In this document: positions 48,981-60,253 of the stretch, piece after piece
How positions within the stretch are numbered: position 1 is the first letter of the stretch
How the letters are laid out: every line of letters starts with the position of its first letter
Assembly (NCBI GenBank): GCA_963930655.1
Contig: OZ005620.1
Coordinates: 2,185,001-2,249,000 of the forward strand
Length of the DNA: 64,000 bases
Source of the DNA: Myrica gale
Lineage: Eukaryota; Streptophyta; Magnoliopsida; Fagales; Myricaceae
Reading direction: 5' to 3'
The notes under the pieces: model-generated
Told to the model about the DNA's origin: nothing
Databases searched by the model: none
The model's input: only the letters and a program-made list of their open reading frames with translations
Position numbers and translations under genes: made by a program

Positions 48981-49516
48981 AGCTCCATTTTTCGCTGTTC
49001 TGTCCCCCACCAGCCTCGGCCCACCGCCTGCCGCCGCCGCTGTCCCGACAGCCAATAAACCTGTTTGGGTCTGCCCCTTTGTTTCGGGTTTGTGTGCTGC
49101 TCTGTTGTCGCCCGTTTGGGTCAGCCCCTCTGTTTAGGGCTTATGCTTTGTCGTGTTGTCACCCGTTTGGGCCTGCCCCTCTGTTTAGGGCTTTTTGTTA
49201 GTTTTGGTCCGTGGTCGTCTGTCCGCCCCTTCCGTGGGCTTATCCGAGTCCTTGTGACTCTCTTCCGACCCTTTGTTGGGTCTCGCTACGCATCGTTTGT
49301 GGCGCTTTACCGGCTTGTCCAGGTCCTAGTAGCTCTGTCTACTATGTCCAGCCATCACTCCCTCTGCCCTGCATGGAGTTCATAGTGGTTCCTCTGATCC
49401 GTCTGAGGGTCTTGCTGGTTTGTCTGTCTTGTTGTTTTGTTGTGTTCGTTTTGTCTGTCCTGTTTGTAGTTGTTTCTAGTTTTTAATCTATTGGTTATTT
49501 TTCGAGAGAAAAAAAA
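48981..49516 (+). mobile_element. Retroposed GC-rich element with poly(A) and 16-bp target duplication
   Basis: The 536-bp insert is flanked by identical GACTACTGGTGCCATG copies (48965-48980 and 49517-49532) and ends in A8 (49509-49516), the hallmark of target-primed retroposition. The inside has C/T-rich sequence with three tandem units. No coding domain is recognised; it may be a SINE, a truncated LINE or a processed transcript. Confidence 0.85.
49061..49205 (+). repeat. Three tandem 51-bp units inside the retroposed element
   Basis: Units starting at 49061, 49112 and 49163 share CCGTTTGGGTCAGCCCCTCT-type sequence. As 51 is divisible by 3, one frame repeats a 17-residue phrase containing PFGSAPLFRA. 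Confidence 0.85.
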
Positions 49517-49652
49517 GACTACTGGTGCCATGGTGTAAAAGCAAACCAACCTTGTGCGTTGGGCTACTGGCTAGTGCTAACCCTTTTGTGTAGTTAAAAT
49601 CTTGAGTACGAAAATTGATAAAAAAAAAATTAAAGGGAAAATGAAAAAGTTA

Positions 49653-49852
49653 GGTTGTGTTTGTGTTGTAAAATTTTAGTGTTGTTAAAATTTTAGATAT
49701 TGGGTTTAGTGAAAAAGTGAAGAGAGAGAGGTAATTTGTTATATTTTTTTGTAGTAAATAATAATGATTTGATGTGGAGAGAAAGATTATATTGTAATAT
49801 TTAATTGTGTTAAAATTTTAGAGGGGGTAAAATTTTGGTGCACAGACGCACC
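49653..49852. mobile_element. Tourist-like MITE copy
   Basis: It begins GGTTGTGTTTGTGTTG and ends in inverse GGTGCGTCTGTGCACC, with the TTTAGTGAAAAAGTGAAGAG core shared with 30898 and 59798. TTA precedes it but the right flank does not match, so the target site has changed. Confidence 0.65.
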
Positions 49853-51549
49853 AGTAAACATTTTTATGAAAAAAAATAAAGAAAGAAACTTTTTCGTAAT
49901 TATAATAAAATTTTAAATAATTAACGCTAGATGAGTATGAAAATTTTTAGAGGCATCTAATTCTATATAAGACATGCACAGGCTTGATTCGGTTTTGCTC
50001 ACTTCTTTGGGCCCAACAACAAACCTGGAGAATCAACCCAAATCTAATAATTAGCTGCCCACAGACAAGACGAAGAGGATGGGTAAACTGGATTTGGACC
50101 GATTCGACCCGATTAGAATTCACTGATTGAATTTAGATTCCGCCTTATAACTTATGACATTTAAGTATATTTCAGTATTATTATTTTTAATTTTTGTGAG
50201 GAAACGAATTTAAAATAAATTATATTATCCAAAAAAATTCTCCAATATAATCGAATTTAGAACAATATACTTTATCCAAATAATTTCAGATTTCCCTAGA
50301 TAATCGAATCTAGTATTTTCTCCCACGTTTTAACGACAGAGATCACTTTTAATTTCACGACAGGAGATGACCTTTTAACTTTTTAAGGGACATAGAGGAC
50401 GATTATTGAGATTGTGAGAGATTTCCCAGAAAGCTGTAGAGAAAGGGTCCATTCAGATTCAAGTGTTAGTACAATTACCAAGGCGGATGGAATTCCTCTC
50501 ATCCAATGGCATGCATTGAGATTTGAGCGTGCAGCGGGGCCGGCGTCAGTCCTTCGACACATTTCTTAACAAAGCAACCCAAAAGTAATGCGCCGAGAAA
50601 AAGAAAACCCCAAAAGTAACGCGGCGGCTCGGACCTGACATGCTTATCACCCAATGACGACATTGTGAGCGCACTTTCCTCTTTACCCGGCTTAATAACT
50701 GGTGCAATACAAACTGCGATCTATATTCGCCCTTGGAGCGTTCCTCGAACGCGCTATAATTTTTTTTTGTGTGTGGAAAAAATGGGTTATCATTATTGCT
50801 ACTCTTATACAATCCAGCATTATTATTTTTTTTTTAATTTTTTTAATCCAGCATTATTAATTATTATCAAGCGTTGAACATTTAATCTATTCACTTTAGA
50901 AAATCGTTGGTTAGCGTGTATATACTGATCGTCTTATAATAACAAAGCAAACTTAACAATAATAGGAATTTTAAAATCATTACCTAGAGATTTTGAAAAT
51001 ATGTCTAGATTTTCTGAAATTGATAAATAGTTGACTGGGTTTAGGCCATGTTTGCAAAATTACTCCCTTAGTCGCGTTTCTTTCTAGATTTCTAAGAGAA
51101 TTGATGTGTAACACGTGTCAATATATGATCCCATGACATGTTACGTGTTTTAAAAATAAATAAAACATTATAATATCTAATTTAATATTTTTATTTCATT
51201 TACCATGTTTGATGATTTTTTTACTGTTATAATTATGATTTTTATTAAAATTTAAGCCACACAACATGTCATGATTGTATATTGACAAGTGACCTGCCAC
51301 GTATAAATTGATACCCAAGGTATGTTTAGTCTTTAACTGGTTATTTATAATTTTTCATTTTCTAAAGCAGCTATTCCATCTGCTTAAGTGTCCCATAAAT
51401 GGAAAAATATGTAACATGACTCATAAGACACGTGTTAATCAATTGTTAAAAACTACGAATCTCCATTAATTGCACATCACTCAACTTGTCACATATGTTT
51501 GGTCTCCACTAATTTTAATTACACATAAAAATCTCCACACCAAGTAAGA
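49853..51549. other. AT-rich intergenic region, no gene seen
   Basis: Only short, low-complexity frames are present. No RNA gene, repeat array or transposon end was recognised by eye. Confidence 0.5.
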
Positions 51550-52085
51550 CTTTTTTTTAATCAAAATCTCACTTTATGAATCAAAACACCAAAAACAACA
51601 CCCTAAGAAGGGTCAACAGTAGCACACAACTAAGATAAATCAAAAGAAAACTCAAAATCATGAGAATTGTCCACCAAACTAAACTTAGCGAAGCTCAATG
51701 AATAAAATGATTCTTTGTATACATGAATTGCCTTCCTAGTCGACAAAACGCTTCATGAATATCCTTGATAGAAGAATAAATACGCCGATCACATGCTCGA
51801 CATCTTGATCACACGCCAGCTGTTAATCGCCTTAATATGAATCCAGTTGTTAATCTCCTTAATAACAATTTTAGAATCACCTTCCAAAATCACATGCTGG
51901 ACACTTTGATCACACGCAAACTGCCCCCCAGCTTAAAAGCTTCCACCTAACCATCCAAAGGGGCAACATCATCCAATCTCTTAACCACAGCTCCTTTGAT
52001 TTGACCTTCACTGTCCCGAGCAAGAGCAGCAACTACCGCATAAGAATCACGTATGGCTCCATCTATATTAACTACTCACACATGG
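51550..52085 (-). pseudogene. LINE RNase H relic
   Basis: On the minus strand, fragments read NIDGAIRDSYAVVAALA, VEAFKL and EGDSKIVIKEINNW, which hold the Asp-Glu-Asp residues and spacing of a plant LINE-type RNase H (RVT_3) domain. A stop and at least one frameshift lie between them. A T run at 51550-51557 on plus may be the poly(A) tail. No target duplication was identified. Confidence 0.7.
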
Positions 52086-52089
52086 CAAG

Positions 52090-53460
52090 ACACAGTTGGG
52101 CCCAGCGAGACAAATGGTTGGAAATGTGAAAATGGGTTAGTTTTTTTTTTAAGTGGTTGTAAATTGCTAGATGGGTTATTCTAAAACAGCGAACCATTAT
52201 AAAATAGTTGAGATTCTTTGACAGGCTGTCTTTGTAAATTTTGTTAAGGTTAAACGTCCTCGCTCCAATTGAGCCCAATTTTCTAACCCATTTAGAGCTA
52301 CCTAGTTGTTCATTGATTTTAGTATTTCTCAAAACATTAGTGATTTTTTTCTCTAAAATTTTAAGGTGATGTTTTAGAAGCAGTAGTTTTACTTAATTTT
52401 AAATTTTTAGGAGAAAATTTTGAGATTTTAATTTTGTATGAGAGTTTTATAAAAAAAAGTTAGTGAAAAAATTTAACAATATTTAATTGTAAAATTATTT
52501 TTATTGGTGTTAGTTAAAAAATAAAGAGAGAATATTTGATATAATTTTTGTAATGAAAAAGAATTGAAATTGGGGGGGTAAAGGTGTTTGAATTTGTGTG
52601 AAAAAATTTGAGATTTTAAAAAAATTTCTTTAAAAAGTTGAATTTTATTCCTAATTAGTTATGACACTTTACATTCAAATAACTTAATCTTTATTCTATC
52701 CTTGAATTAACCAAAGATTGACTAGAAAATGAAAAGGCTGGCGTTGTCAATTTTTAGATTTAAACCGATAACAAATAAGAGATATATTTCTAATTAAGCT
52801 TATTGAAATAAAGTCGTGGATGCCCAAAAGCATTTTACTCATTAATGTTTTTATTTTATCATCTCTTGATCTCAGTCATATGCACGCACCTACGTAAATA
52901 ATATTTAACGGTAATATTCGTTTGTAAGAAATTTATAGAATTTAAATAAAATTAAGAATATTTAGGTGATGTTAAAGTTGTATTGTTGCAGAAATTGTGA
53001 GAATAAATTTTATATTTGTAATAATAATAATAAAATATTTATATTAAAATACGTATATTTTATAATATTTAATATATAAATATAAATATATGATATAAAT
53101 ATTAAAAAAACATACAACTGAACGTGGCCCAGTATTCTAGGAGTAGTAAAATTAAACCAATCAACATCAACGCTAATTTTGAGTACAAGGTGAAGGGACC
53201 TGGGGTGTTTGTTTGTGGAAATATCGAGCTTTTGAAAATTTTGAGTATTGGAGTTTGTGAAAAAATATAATATTTTATGAAAAAATAAGGAAAGAGAAAA
53301 TTTAATTGAATAGTACAATATTATTTTATAATTTAATGAGGAGAGAAAGATTATTTTATAATTGTTTAGAAATTTTGAGAGTTTAAAGGTCGGAAAACAA
53401 ACGACATTAAGGCTAAAGCCGAGGTTGGCGTTGCACGCGGCCTGGACCAGGGTGGTAAAT
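52090..53460. other. Very AT-rich region with possible small MITEs
   Basis: A stretch at about 53201-53405 has GGTGTTTGTTTG and inverse TCGTTTGTTTTCC ends and an AT-rich core typical of MITEs, and a similar one may lie at about 52370-52620. Target duplications are not clear. No genes. Confidence 0.4.
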
Positions 53461-53520
53461 TAACCAAATAGGCCAGGGCCCCATGACGTTACCCCCGAAT
53501 GGCTAACCGTAGATTCTGCA

Positions 53521-53536
53521 ATCATGACGTCATGAT
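53521..53536. promoter_or_regulatory. Perfect TGACGTCA-centred palindrome in the SAP promoter
   Basis: ATCATGACGTCATGAT is a 16-bp perfect palindrome with the bZIP core TGACGTCA, the type bound by TGA/CREB-like plant factors. A second TGACGT lies near 53484. It is about 120 bp upstream of the TATA box. Confidence 0.6.
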
Positions 53537-53653
53537 GAAAATTAGGAACAGATCCGACAGCTAGCTTTTGGCGTGGCATAATAATTTTCTTCGCCTTTTG
53601 TACCTTAAAGGCTGAACCGATGTCGACATTGAAACCGGGGCCTGCCGTGGAAA

Positions 53654-53661
53654 TATAAAAA
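53654..53661 (+). promoter_or_regulatory. TATA box of the SAP gene
   Basis: TATAAAAA at this point, with GC-rich flanks, fits a TATA box placing transcription start around 53685 and a 5'UTR exon ending at about 53829. Confidence 0.5.
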
Positions 53662-53829
53662 CAGGGGCCGGTGACTACCATGTCCTTTATTTCATATAAC
53701 TCTCGGCCTTCGTTCACGTTAAAATTCTCCTCTTAACAATCGAATCCTCCCCCCTCCTCTCCAAACTCTAATTCCATCAGTTCCGCAGAGAAAGAGTCAA
53801 AGAGACATAGCACGATAGAGAGAGAAAAG

Positions 53830-54931
53830 GTACGAAAATCCCCCAACCTTTTCTGTTCGGTTTCCAATTTAGTCGATGTTCGTTCTGCGTCCCTTCGATA
53901 TGCACGATGAAGGAACAGATCCGATTGTTTGATCATGTGAAAGCTTAAATTTTCGGACGTTTCTGGTTGTTCGTTAAGGTTTTCTCGTCTTCGTCGATGA
54001 AGAAAATTTCATGGAAGATGCAATTCGTATTTTTTAACTTCTGTGTTCTGGTTATTCATCGATGAAGGAAAATTGTTTCGTGGTGGATTCCATTGTAGCC
54101 GTTTGATCGGCTGAGACTAATGCCGATCGGCTGAGACTAATGCCTAACTGCAAAATCTTATCATTTGGACGGTCCAGATAAGTTGTCCTCCTGAGATCGG
54201 TGAAAAGACGAAAATTACCCTCAGCATCTGCCTTTTAACCACTTCGTATTTGATTCGTATTTTAATTCCTCCCGTGTGGACACGATAATGTTGTCCTCCC
54301 GTTACGTGAACGTCTCAAATTCCCACGAGTTTTGAGCGGTCACGGTATTTTTCTTTGCTTTTGGTCAACAAAACCCCTATCCCTATAAATAAATTGATAT
54401 TACTTACCTTATAAGTTATATTCTCCACGGTTTACTTTTTTTTTAATTAAAGGGTTATAATGGCTCAATGCGTATATAATAAATCCAAATTATTCCAATA
54501 TCACTCCACGCGCAGCACAACATTTATCTTTGCTTAGGAGGGGGGAAAAAGGCACAACATTTAATAATTTATCTTTGACTACAATAGTTTTCCGAGAAAA
54601 ACAAGTCCTCTATAAAAAATAAGGGAAAGGCTCGGGATCCCGATGCCATCCCTATAGGATAGAGGCTGGAAATTAGGAAAAGGCTTGGGATTCCGATATC
54701 ATCCCGATAGGGGCTGGAAATGACATTTCCAGCCTTTTTTTTTTAGAAATTTGATTTACAGCAGCCCCTGTCGGAAAATTCTCGGGATCCCATCGGGGTC
54801 CCAAGCATTTCCCTGGAAATTACTATCGGGAAATGCTCGGGATCCCATCGGGACAATAAATACCGTGTTTGAAATCTTCAAACTCCAAAGCCCTTGAATC
54901 TAACCTTTTTTTTGTGTGTCGGTTTTAATAG
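53830..54931 (+). other. Inferred 5'UTR intron of the SAP gene
   Basis: AAAAG/GTACGA at 53829/53830 and TTTTAATAG at 54931 fit donor and acceptor. 5'UTR introns are known in this family. Inside are a 20-bp tandem duplication (54105-54144) and the inverted-repeat element at 54624-54812. Confidence 0.55.
54624..54812. mobile_element. MITE-like inverted-repeat element in the SAP leader intron
   Basis: The left AGGGAAAGGCTCGGGATCCC and inverse right AGGGAAATGCTTGGGACCCC ends match over about 26 of 31 positions. Extra copies of the TCGGGATCCCATCGGG motif at about 54781 and 54836, in addition to the ends, suggest nesting. No target duplication is certain. Confidence 0.5.
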
Positions 54932-54958
54932 AAGGAAGACGAATAGCGAGAGATAAAG

Positions 54959-55513
54959 ATGGGTTCTGAACAGAACGACGGGACGAGCTACCAGCGATCG
55001 GAGCCGAAGCTCTGCGCCAACAACTGCGGCTTCTTCGGCAACGCTGCCACCATGAACCTCTGCTCCAAGTGCTACAGAGACTACAACATGAAAGAGGAGC
55101 AAGCGGCTTCGGCGAAAGTAGCTATGGAGAAATCCCTCAACCCAACGCCGGTGCAGCCTGTAGATAACGATCAGCCGGTGCCTCCTGCAGATAATGATAA
55201 GCCAGTCCCACTCTCCGGTCCTTCCACGGATAGCGTCGTCGTGGGATCCTCCTCCTCGTCATCCTCGACCTCGTTGGCGTCCGTAGCGGCTGGCGATCGT
55301 GAAGCGCCGCCGCCAAAGGTGGCGAGCCGGTGCCTCAGCTGTAACAAGAAAGTGGGGCTGACCGGGTTCAGGTGCAAGTGCGGCAGTACCTTCTGTGGGG
55401 TCCACCGGTACCCGGAGAAGCATGAGTGCACGTTTGACTTCAAAGCCCTGGGTCGTGACGCCATTGCGAAGGCTAATCCTGTGGTCAAGGCCGATAAGGT
55501 CGATAGGTTATGA
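54959..55513 (+). CDS. A20/AN1 zinc-finger stress-associated protein (SAP)
   Basis: A single open exon encodes 184 residues, normal for plant SAPs. The N-terminal A20 finger uses C19, C23, C35 and C38 (CANNCGFFG...LCSKC). The C-terminal AN1 finger uses C125, C128, C139, C141, C146, H149, H155 and C157. A Pro/Ser-rich linker, with a run of Ser at 97-103, joins them. Plant SAPs affect tolerance to cold, salt and drought and can bind ubiquitin or show E3-like activity. The coding sequence is intronless, as usual in the family, with an inferred leader intron upstream. The ATG is the first after the acceptor. GC content is higher than its surroundings, matching a normal conserved gene. Confidence 0.95.
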   Translation: MGSEQNDGTSYQRSEPKLCANNCGFFGNAATMNLCSKCYRDYNMKEEQAASAKVAMEKSLNPTPVQPVDNDQPVPPADNDKPVPLSGPSTDSVVVGSSSSSSSTSLASVAAGDREAPPPKVASRCLSCNKKVGLTGFRCKCGSTFCGVHRYPEKHECTFDFKALGRDAIAKANPVVKADKVDRL

Positions 55514-55851
55514 AATCTGGATCCTTCTCTGGTCTGGTCGTGGGTCGCTTTTCTCGCTGTTGGATGGTGTGTTGGGCTTGTAGTAGTATTTGTTTAGGGG
55601 CTAGTGGGGGAAGTGGGTTTGCTTTGGATGCTGTTGAATAGCCGGTGCTTTTGTTGGGGCGGGGGTGGTGGGATGGTCGATTCCATAATAAAAAGTGGAT
55701 CACCGAATTGTTAGTTGCGCTTCGCTTTTCATTGTTTGGCTTTCTTCTTTTGGCTAAAGAATATTTACCACATTTCGCGTCTCTTTTATCCTATTTATAT
55801 CTCTAGCTAGCTCTCTACTCATAACAATTATCTTGTATATGTTTGTATTTT
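55514..55851 (+). other. 3'UTR and downstream of the SAP gene
   Basis: A T/G-rich stretch directly follows the stop, consistent with a 3'UTR; AATAAA at about 55686-55691 could be a polyadenylation signal. No other gene is visible. Confidence 0.5.
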
Positions 55852-55853
55852 AG

Positions 55854-56820
55854 GCTGTGTGTGTTTCGGCGTAAAATAAGGAAAATAAGAAAATATTTGC
55901 AGTTGAAAATATTTACAGGGAAAACAAAACAAGTTTTAGTGTTTGACTAATTCCTTGAAAATAAAAATATATTGTTTGCCTGTCACCTGAAAATTTAAAG
56001 AATATTTTGTGAGCTTGTTTAGTTTGATGTATCTCTAGATTCAGAATAACAATCATATTAGAAGGATCTAGACAGATACTTACTCTAATTATCTATTTGA
56101 ATTATCAAATGCTCCAATCGGGAAAGTTGTGTCTTTCTTACAAATTTGTCAATCAGCAAATCAAGAGCTATCTATAAAGCTTCGAGTCATCAGAGTTTTC
56201 TTGTAACTTTATCTCAGCAAACTAAACTAATTGCGAAAATGTGGAATCAAAATTCAAATGATAGCGAGATATTAAAAATAATAAAATGAGGTCCAATAAA
56301 ATACGAATTACAACCTGAAACGCTAAAATAAATTTTTATTATCGATAAAGATATTAAAAATACTGAATAACAATAAAAATAATGGCTAACATAAAATTCC
56401 CAAAACTAGCCACTTTCATAATGATAAGTTAATATTCAGCATTTTGGTAGAGAATAGAGAAAAAATAGTTAACTGAAAAATAATTTAAGTTGTTTTGTTA
56501 GAAAAAAAATAGTAGATAGCATATTTTGCGATAGAATAGATATAAAATAGTAAAAAATCATTTAAGTTTATTTTGTTAGTAAAGAGAATATAGATGAGAA
56601 AAAAATAATAGATAGCGTCTGTTAGATAAAATAGAGAAAATATAGTCATCTGGAAAATAACTTACATTTCAAAGGGTAAGTTGTTTTCAGCCTGATAGAG
56701 GTTATTTTCCTTTAACCGCTTGTCCTATTTTCCTTTGACTCTTCTTTCAGCCCCTACCAAACACATATCTTTTTAAAAATATTCTACATGAAAACATATT
56801 CAGTCGAAACAAACGCAACC
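55854..56820. mobile_element. TTA-flanked element with GGCTGTGTGTGTTTC ends
   Basis: The left end GGCTGTGTGTGTTTCGGC is matched in inverse by the right end (inverse reads GGTTGCGTTTGTTTCGAC). TTA lies on the left and right, a PIF/Harbinger-type target site. The 0.97-kb interior is AT-rich without a coding frame, so it is non-autonomous. The length suggests it includes secondary insertions. Confidence 0.6.
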
Positions 56821-58141
56821 TTAGAAGTATCTAATTCAACAGGGGATAACTACTCTTCTTTGTGAAGATGGACGTCCGGTTCAAGAAAATGGTATTTTGG
56901 AATTTGGGGTTTTGCTCTGTGTAATTGCATACACATGATAAACGGGATGCTCGTTCTCAAATTTTTTCTAAGATTTTGATAAAATTTTGAATATTTATGT
57001 AAGCCTAGTTTTGTAGGTTTTTGGTTTTTGTGTAAAGATGGAGAATTTTTTTTAAAATATTTATTTTTATTGGAGTTTGTAGAGAGATTATTTGATGTAA
57101 TTGTTTAATAAAAAAATAGAGATAAAAGATTTATTATAATATTTTTTTTGAAAAGATATTAGAGTTTGTATGAAAAGTTGTTGGAGATTGTGTAAAATGT
57201 ATTGTTGTTTGTGTAAGAAATTTTGAATATTTTTTTTATAAATTTTATTGAATATATTTGTATTTTAAAATACTTTTAAAAACTAACAAATTCATGAGTT
57301 TTAACGAAAGCAGGGAGATAAATCTATCAGAACTACTATGTTATTTCATGGCAAAAATAGTCGGTTTATGTGTTTACCCATTGACGAGGTTCATTGCATA
57401 AAAATCGCTTGGATGGTTGAAAGGCATCTCATATATATATGAAGCAATTATATATACAAACTAGATGTTCGAAAGTCATTCAACACATACGGTTGATCTT
57501 TATTTTTGTTAGACTGTAGATATTCACGAGCCATTTATTCGGAAGGTTGTTTGATTTGATACTCATTGAACCTATAGGAAGGATGCGCTTTTAATTCGTT
57601 CTTTGTTTCTTGTCTTTTATCTACCTGTATGTGGTAGATCCTTGCGTGTGTCTGCGAATGAGAGAGAGAGATGAGCGAGTCAGTGAGTGGAACTCCAAAC
57701 CACTGAAGTGCGCTGAATCTCTGCGCCAAGTGATAGCAGTTAGCACGTACCATTTGCCTTGCAACTTGGTTCCGGTTGATACAAGTTTTCTCGCGAGCAT
57801 TATTATTCAGTGGACTCAAGTTGATCCTGGGGGGGGGGGGGGGGGGGGGGAAAGGACTCGATCTCCAGCCGAGCTCTCTCACTTCGTGGTATGGGCAATT
57901 AACTTAAACGTACCAGTCTTTGGGAAATAATAACTCAATCTTTCAACTGCAACTGTACCTAATTCTCAACCATTTGTTCCCCCAATAAGAAAGCTGTTTT
58001 AGCATCCGTTTCATTGGGCAACGATCCTTTCAGCTGTAAGACTGGTCGCAACTCGCAGGTGAATTCCTATCTGTGAAGTGTTTGCAGGTTAATTTTAACT
58101 GATCACCTGAGCAGGTTTAACATGCAAACGGACGATTAATC
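56821..58141. other. Intergenic region, no gene seen
   Basis: The region is AT-rich apart from a patch at 57640-57890 that includes GA repeats and a long G run. Only short frames are present; no family is recognised. Confidence 0.5.
57829..57850. repeat. Homopolymer run of 22 G
   Basis: Twenty-two consecutive G residues lie after TTGATCCT. Such a run is rare in AT-rich plant DNA, and its true length is uncertain because sequencing miscounts long homopolymers. Confidence 0.9.
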
Positions 58142-58753
58142 TGTTAGAATTATGTGTTCTTGATAATCAAATAATTAATACAGTTCTAATATCACACATG
58201 AAATATAGTTTGGTGGTAGAAATTAATTGTATATAAAAGGGACATATTTGTAATAATCTTAAATTTCAGGAGTCAATTATAATATGTTGATGGACTTAAT
58301 TGTAATTAGTAGAAGCCCTAATTTTATTAGAAGAATAATTCTTCAGTTTAATCATATGACTGAAATTTGAGATCCCTAAAGATTCTATGTCTCATGCTCT
58401 CTCTAGGGTTTCCAAGGCCTATAGATATAACAGTTATATTCAAGGGGTTGACCAATAACCTATTAAAGAAATCCTAACAAGAGAGTGACATAAATCCCTT
58501 AAGAGGCAAGAGTTGTTCTGAATTGCTAGAGTTTTGGATTGAATCGTAAATCGACTTGAGTTTTGTGGATTTCTAAATTCTTAGGTAATTGAATCCGCTA
58601 TTGTAATTATAATCCGCTAGAGTTTTGGATTGGATCGTAAATCGACTTGAGTTTTGTGAATTCCTAAATTCCTGTATTAGGTAGGTAATTGAATCCGCTA
58701 TTGTAATTATAATCCTAATTGATGTATTATATTTATTTTAATTTAATTCTGCA
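58142..58753 (+). mobile_element. Probable solo LTR, about 612 bp
   Basis: It starts TGTTAGAATTATG and ends ATTTAATTCTGCA, the TG...CA form of an LTR, and is flanked by TAATC and TAAAC (4 of 5 matching). It contains no gene. Orientation is inferred from those ends. A 91-99-bp tandem duplication lies inside. Confidence 0.5.
58525..58714. repeat. Tandem duplication within the probable solo LTR
   Basis: Bases 58525-58615 are repeated at 58616-58714, both starting GCTAGAGTTTTGGATTG and ending TTGTAATTATAATCC; the second copy carries extra bases before GTAGGTAATTG. Confidence 0.85.
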
Positions 58754-59302
58754 TAAACTGTCGTAATCCCCGTTCAAACGCCTATTAATTAAGTTGAGAA
58801 GGTTTGGTTTGCATATCATCAGCAGCCCACAACACGTGATCTCTGTGCCATCTCTCGAGGAAGATAACTACTAGAAGATATGATGGCCTCCGGCCTATTG
58901 AAGTTGTAGGTTTGTGTCTTCCGCGTATAATGCCACGTCTATCCTTTTTAGCTTTGCTACGCCTAGCTAGTATGTATAATATTAGATACCTGGGCCTGGG
59001 TATCTGTTTAGAAAAGAAAAATCCCCCCACCCGAAGCCTATATATATAACAAGGTCATAAGCGGCATAAATGTTCTTTAATTTTCGCCCTTATATTGGAT
59101 CAGTCACGAGGTTTTGCCTACCCCAACCTCTTTGCATAGCAGATTTGTAGACTTCATTGTTCTTTAATGTGCTCCGCTTATACCTTCTCTTGAACCGTTT
59201 CCCATGAGAGAGTGATACTTTGAGTCAGACTCAGTGGAGGTTAAAAATGGATGCTACCAACAAGGACATGACCTGATTTATTTCCTTTATTTTTATTTTA
59301 AT
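58754..59302. other. Intergenic region, no gene seen
   Basis: No coding signal or repeat with recognisable ends was found between the probable solo LTR and the LTR remnant. Confidence 0.45.
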
Positions 59303-60253
59303 TGTTAAAGGTACTGTTATTTATTTGAATTATTACAAACTTTTAGAAGATAATGGTGTCTAGTTTTTAGCATAATTTGTTGATATTTTAATTTAAATTG
59401 GAATGTAGTTGATGTTGAAAGAAAGCAAATAAAAAGTTATCTTGTACATTCTCACCTGAAGAATTTTAGCTATATTTTCTACAAGCTCTTGACTGAGACC
59501 TATCATTGGTATCAGAACTACTTTATTGCCAACAACAAAAAAAGATTGAGATATTAGAAGCTGGACTCGATGGAGTCCAGAGCGGGGTGCATGCCGTGGC
59601 TGATAGGATGCATTGTTTGGAGGAGTCTCTCAATAAGCTCTTCGATGTTGTCTAGTAAGCATGGGTCACCTAGTTACCATAGCTACGAGAATGATGATGG
59701 ATTCTCACGCAACCAACGGGAAGACGGTGACGTGGGAGGAGATGCAAATACGACAAGCACAAGACCTTTGTTTCAACTGCAATGAGAAATTCACTAAGGT
59801 TGTGTTTGTGTTGAAAAATTTTTGGTATTGAGTTTTGTGTTGATATTGGGTTTAGTGAAAAAATGAAGAGATGAGTAATTTTTTATATTTTTTGTAATTT
59901 TTTGTAATTTTTTTATAGAAGAGAGAAATTATATTATAATATTTTATTATAAGTTGGTGAAAAATATTGTGATATTTTTGGTGCAAACGCACCCTAAATT
60001 CACTATGTGCCATAAGTGTCAAATAGTACAATTATTACTTCTTTAAGGAAGGAGGGAAATAGTATGTGAAGAAATCAACAATGCAATGCCGGAAGAAGTT
60101 AACGTTATTTTAGTTGTTAAAGGTGCTGTTGTTAATTTAAATTGAAATGAAGTTGACGTTGGAAGAAAGCAAATAAAATTTATCTAATTTTTTAGTACAT
60201 TCTCACCGGAAGAAAATTTATATTTTCTACGAGTTCTTGACTGGGACCTATCA
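59303..60253 (+). mobile_element. Small LTR-retrotransposon remnant with nested MITE
   Basis: Two related terminal repeats, 59303-59505 and 60115-60253, both start TGTTAAAGGT and end GACCTATCA; the second lacks about 60 bp. Directly after the first is TGGTATCAGAAC (59507-59518), an initiator tRNA-Met type primer site. The 0.6-kb interior retains a gag-like piece ending in a zinc-knuckle-like CFNCNEKF and is interrupted by a MITE. Its size recalls TRIM elements, but a deleted Gypsy-type element fits better. LTR edges are uncertain because some similarity extends upstream. Confidence 0.6.
59798..59994. mobile_element. Tourist-like MITE nested in the LTR remnant
   Basis: It begins GGTTGTGTTTGTGTTG and ends in inverse GGGTGCGTTTGCACC; TAA lies on both sides (59795-59797 and 59995-59997). 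The flanks also share a longer AAATTCACTA direct repeat. It is a member of the family at 30423, 30898 and 49653. Confidence 0.8.

Noticed and set aside
53460..53717. 85-codon minus-strand frame in the SAP promoter
   Set aside because: It overlaps the promoter palindrome and TATA box and has no family match.
58525..58714. CRISPR-like or satellite array
   Set aside because: Only two adjacent copies are present, and this is eukaryotic DNA; it is a local duplication inside a probable LTR.
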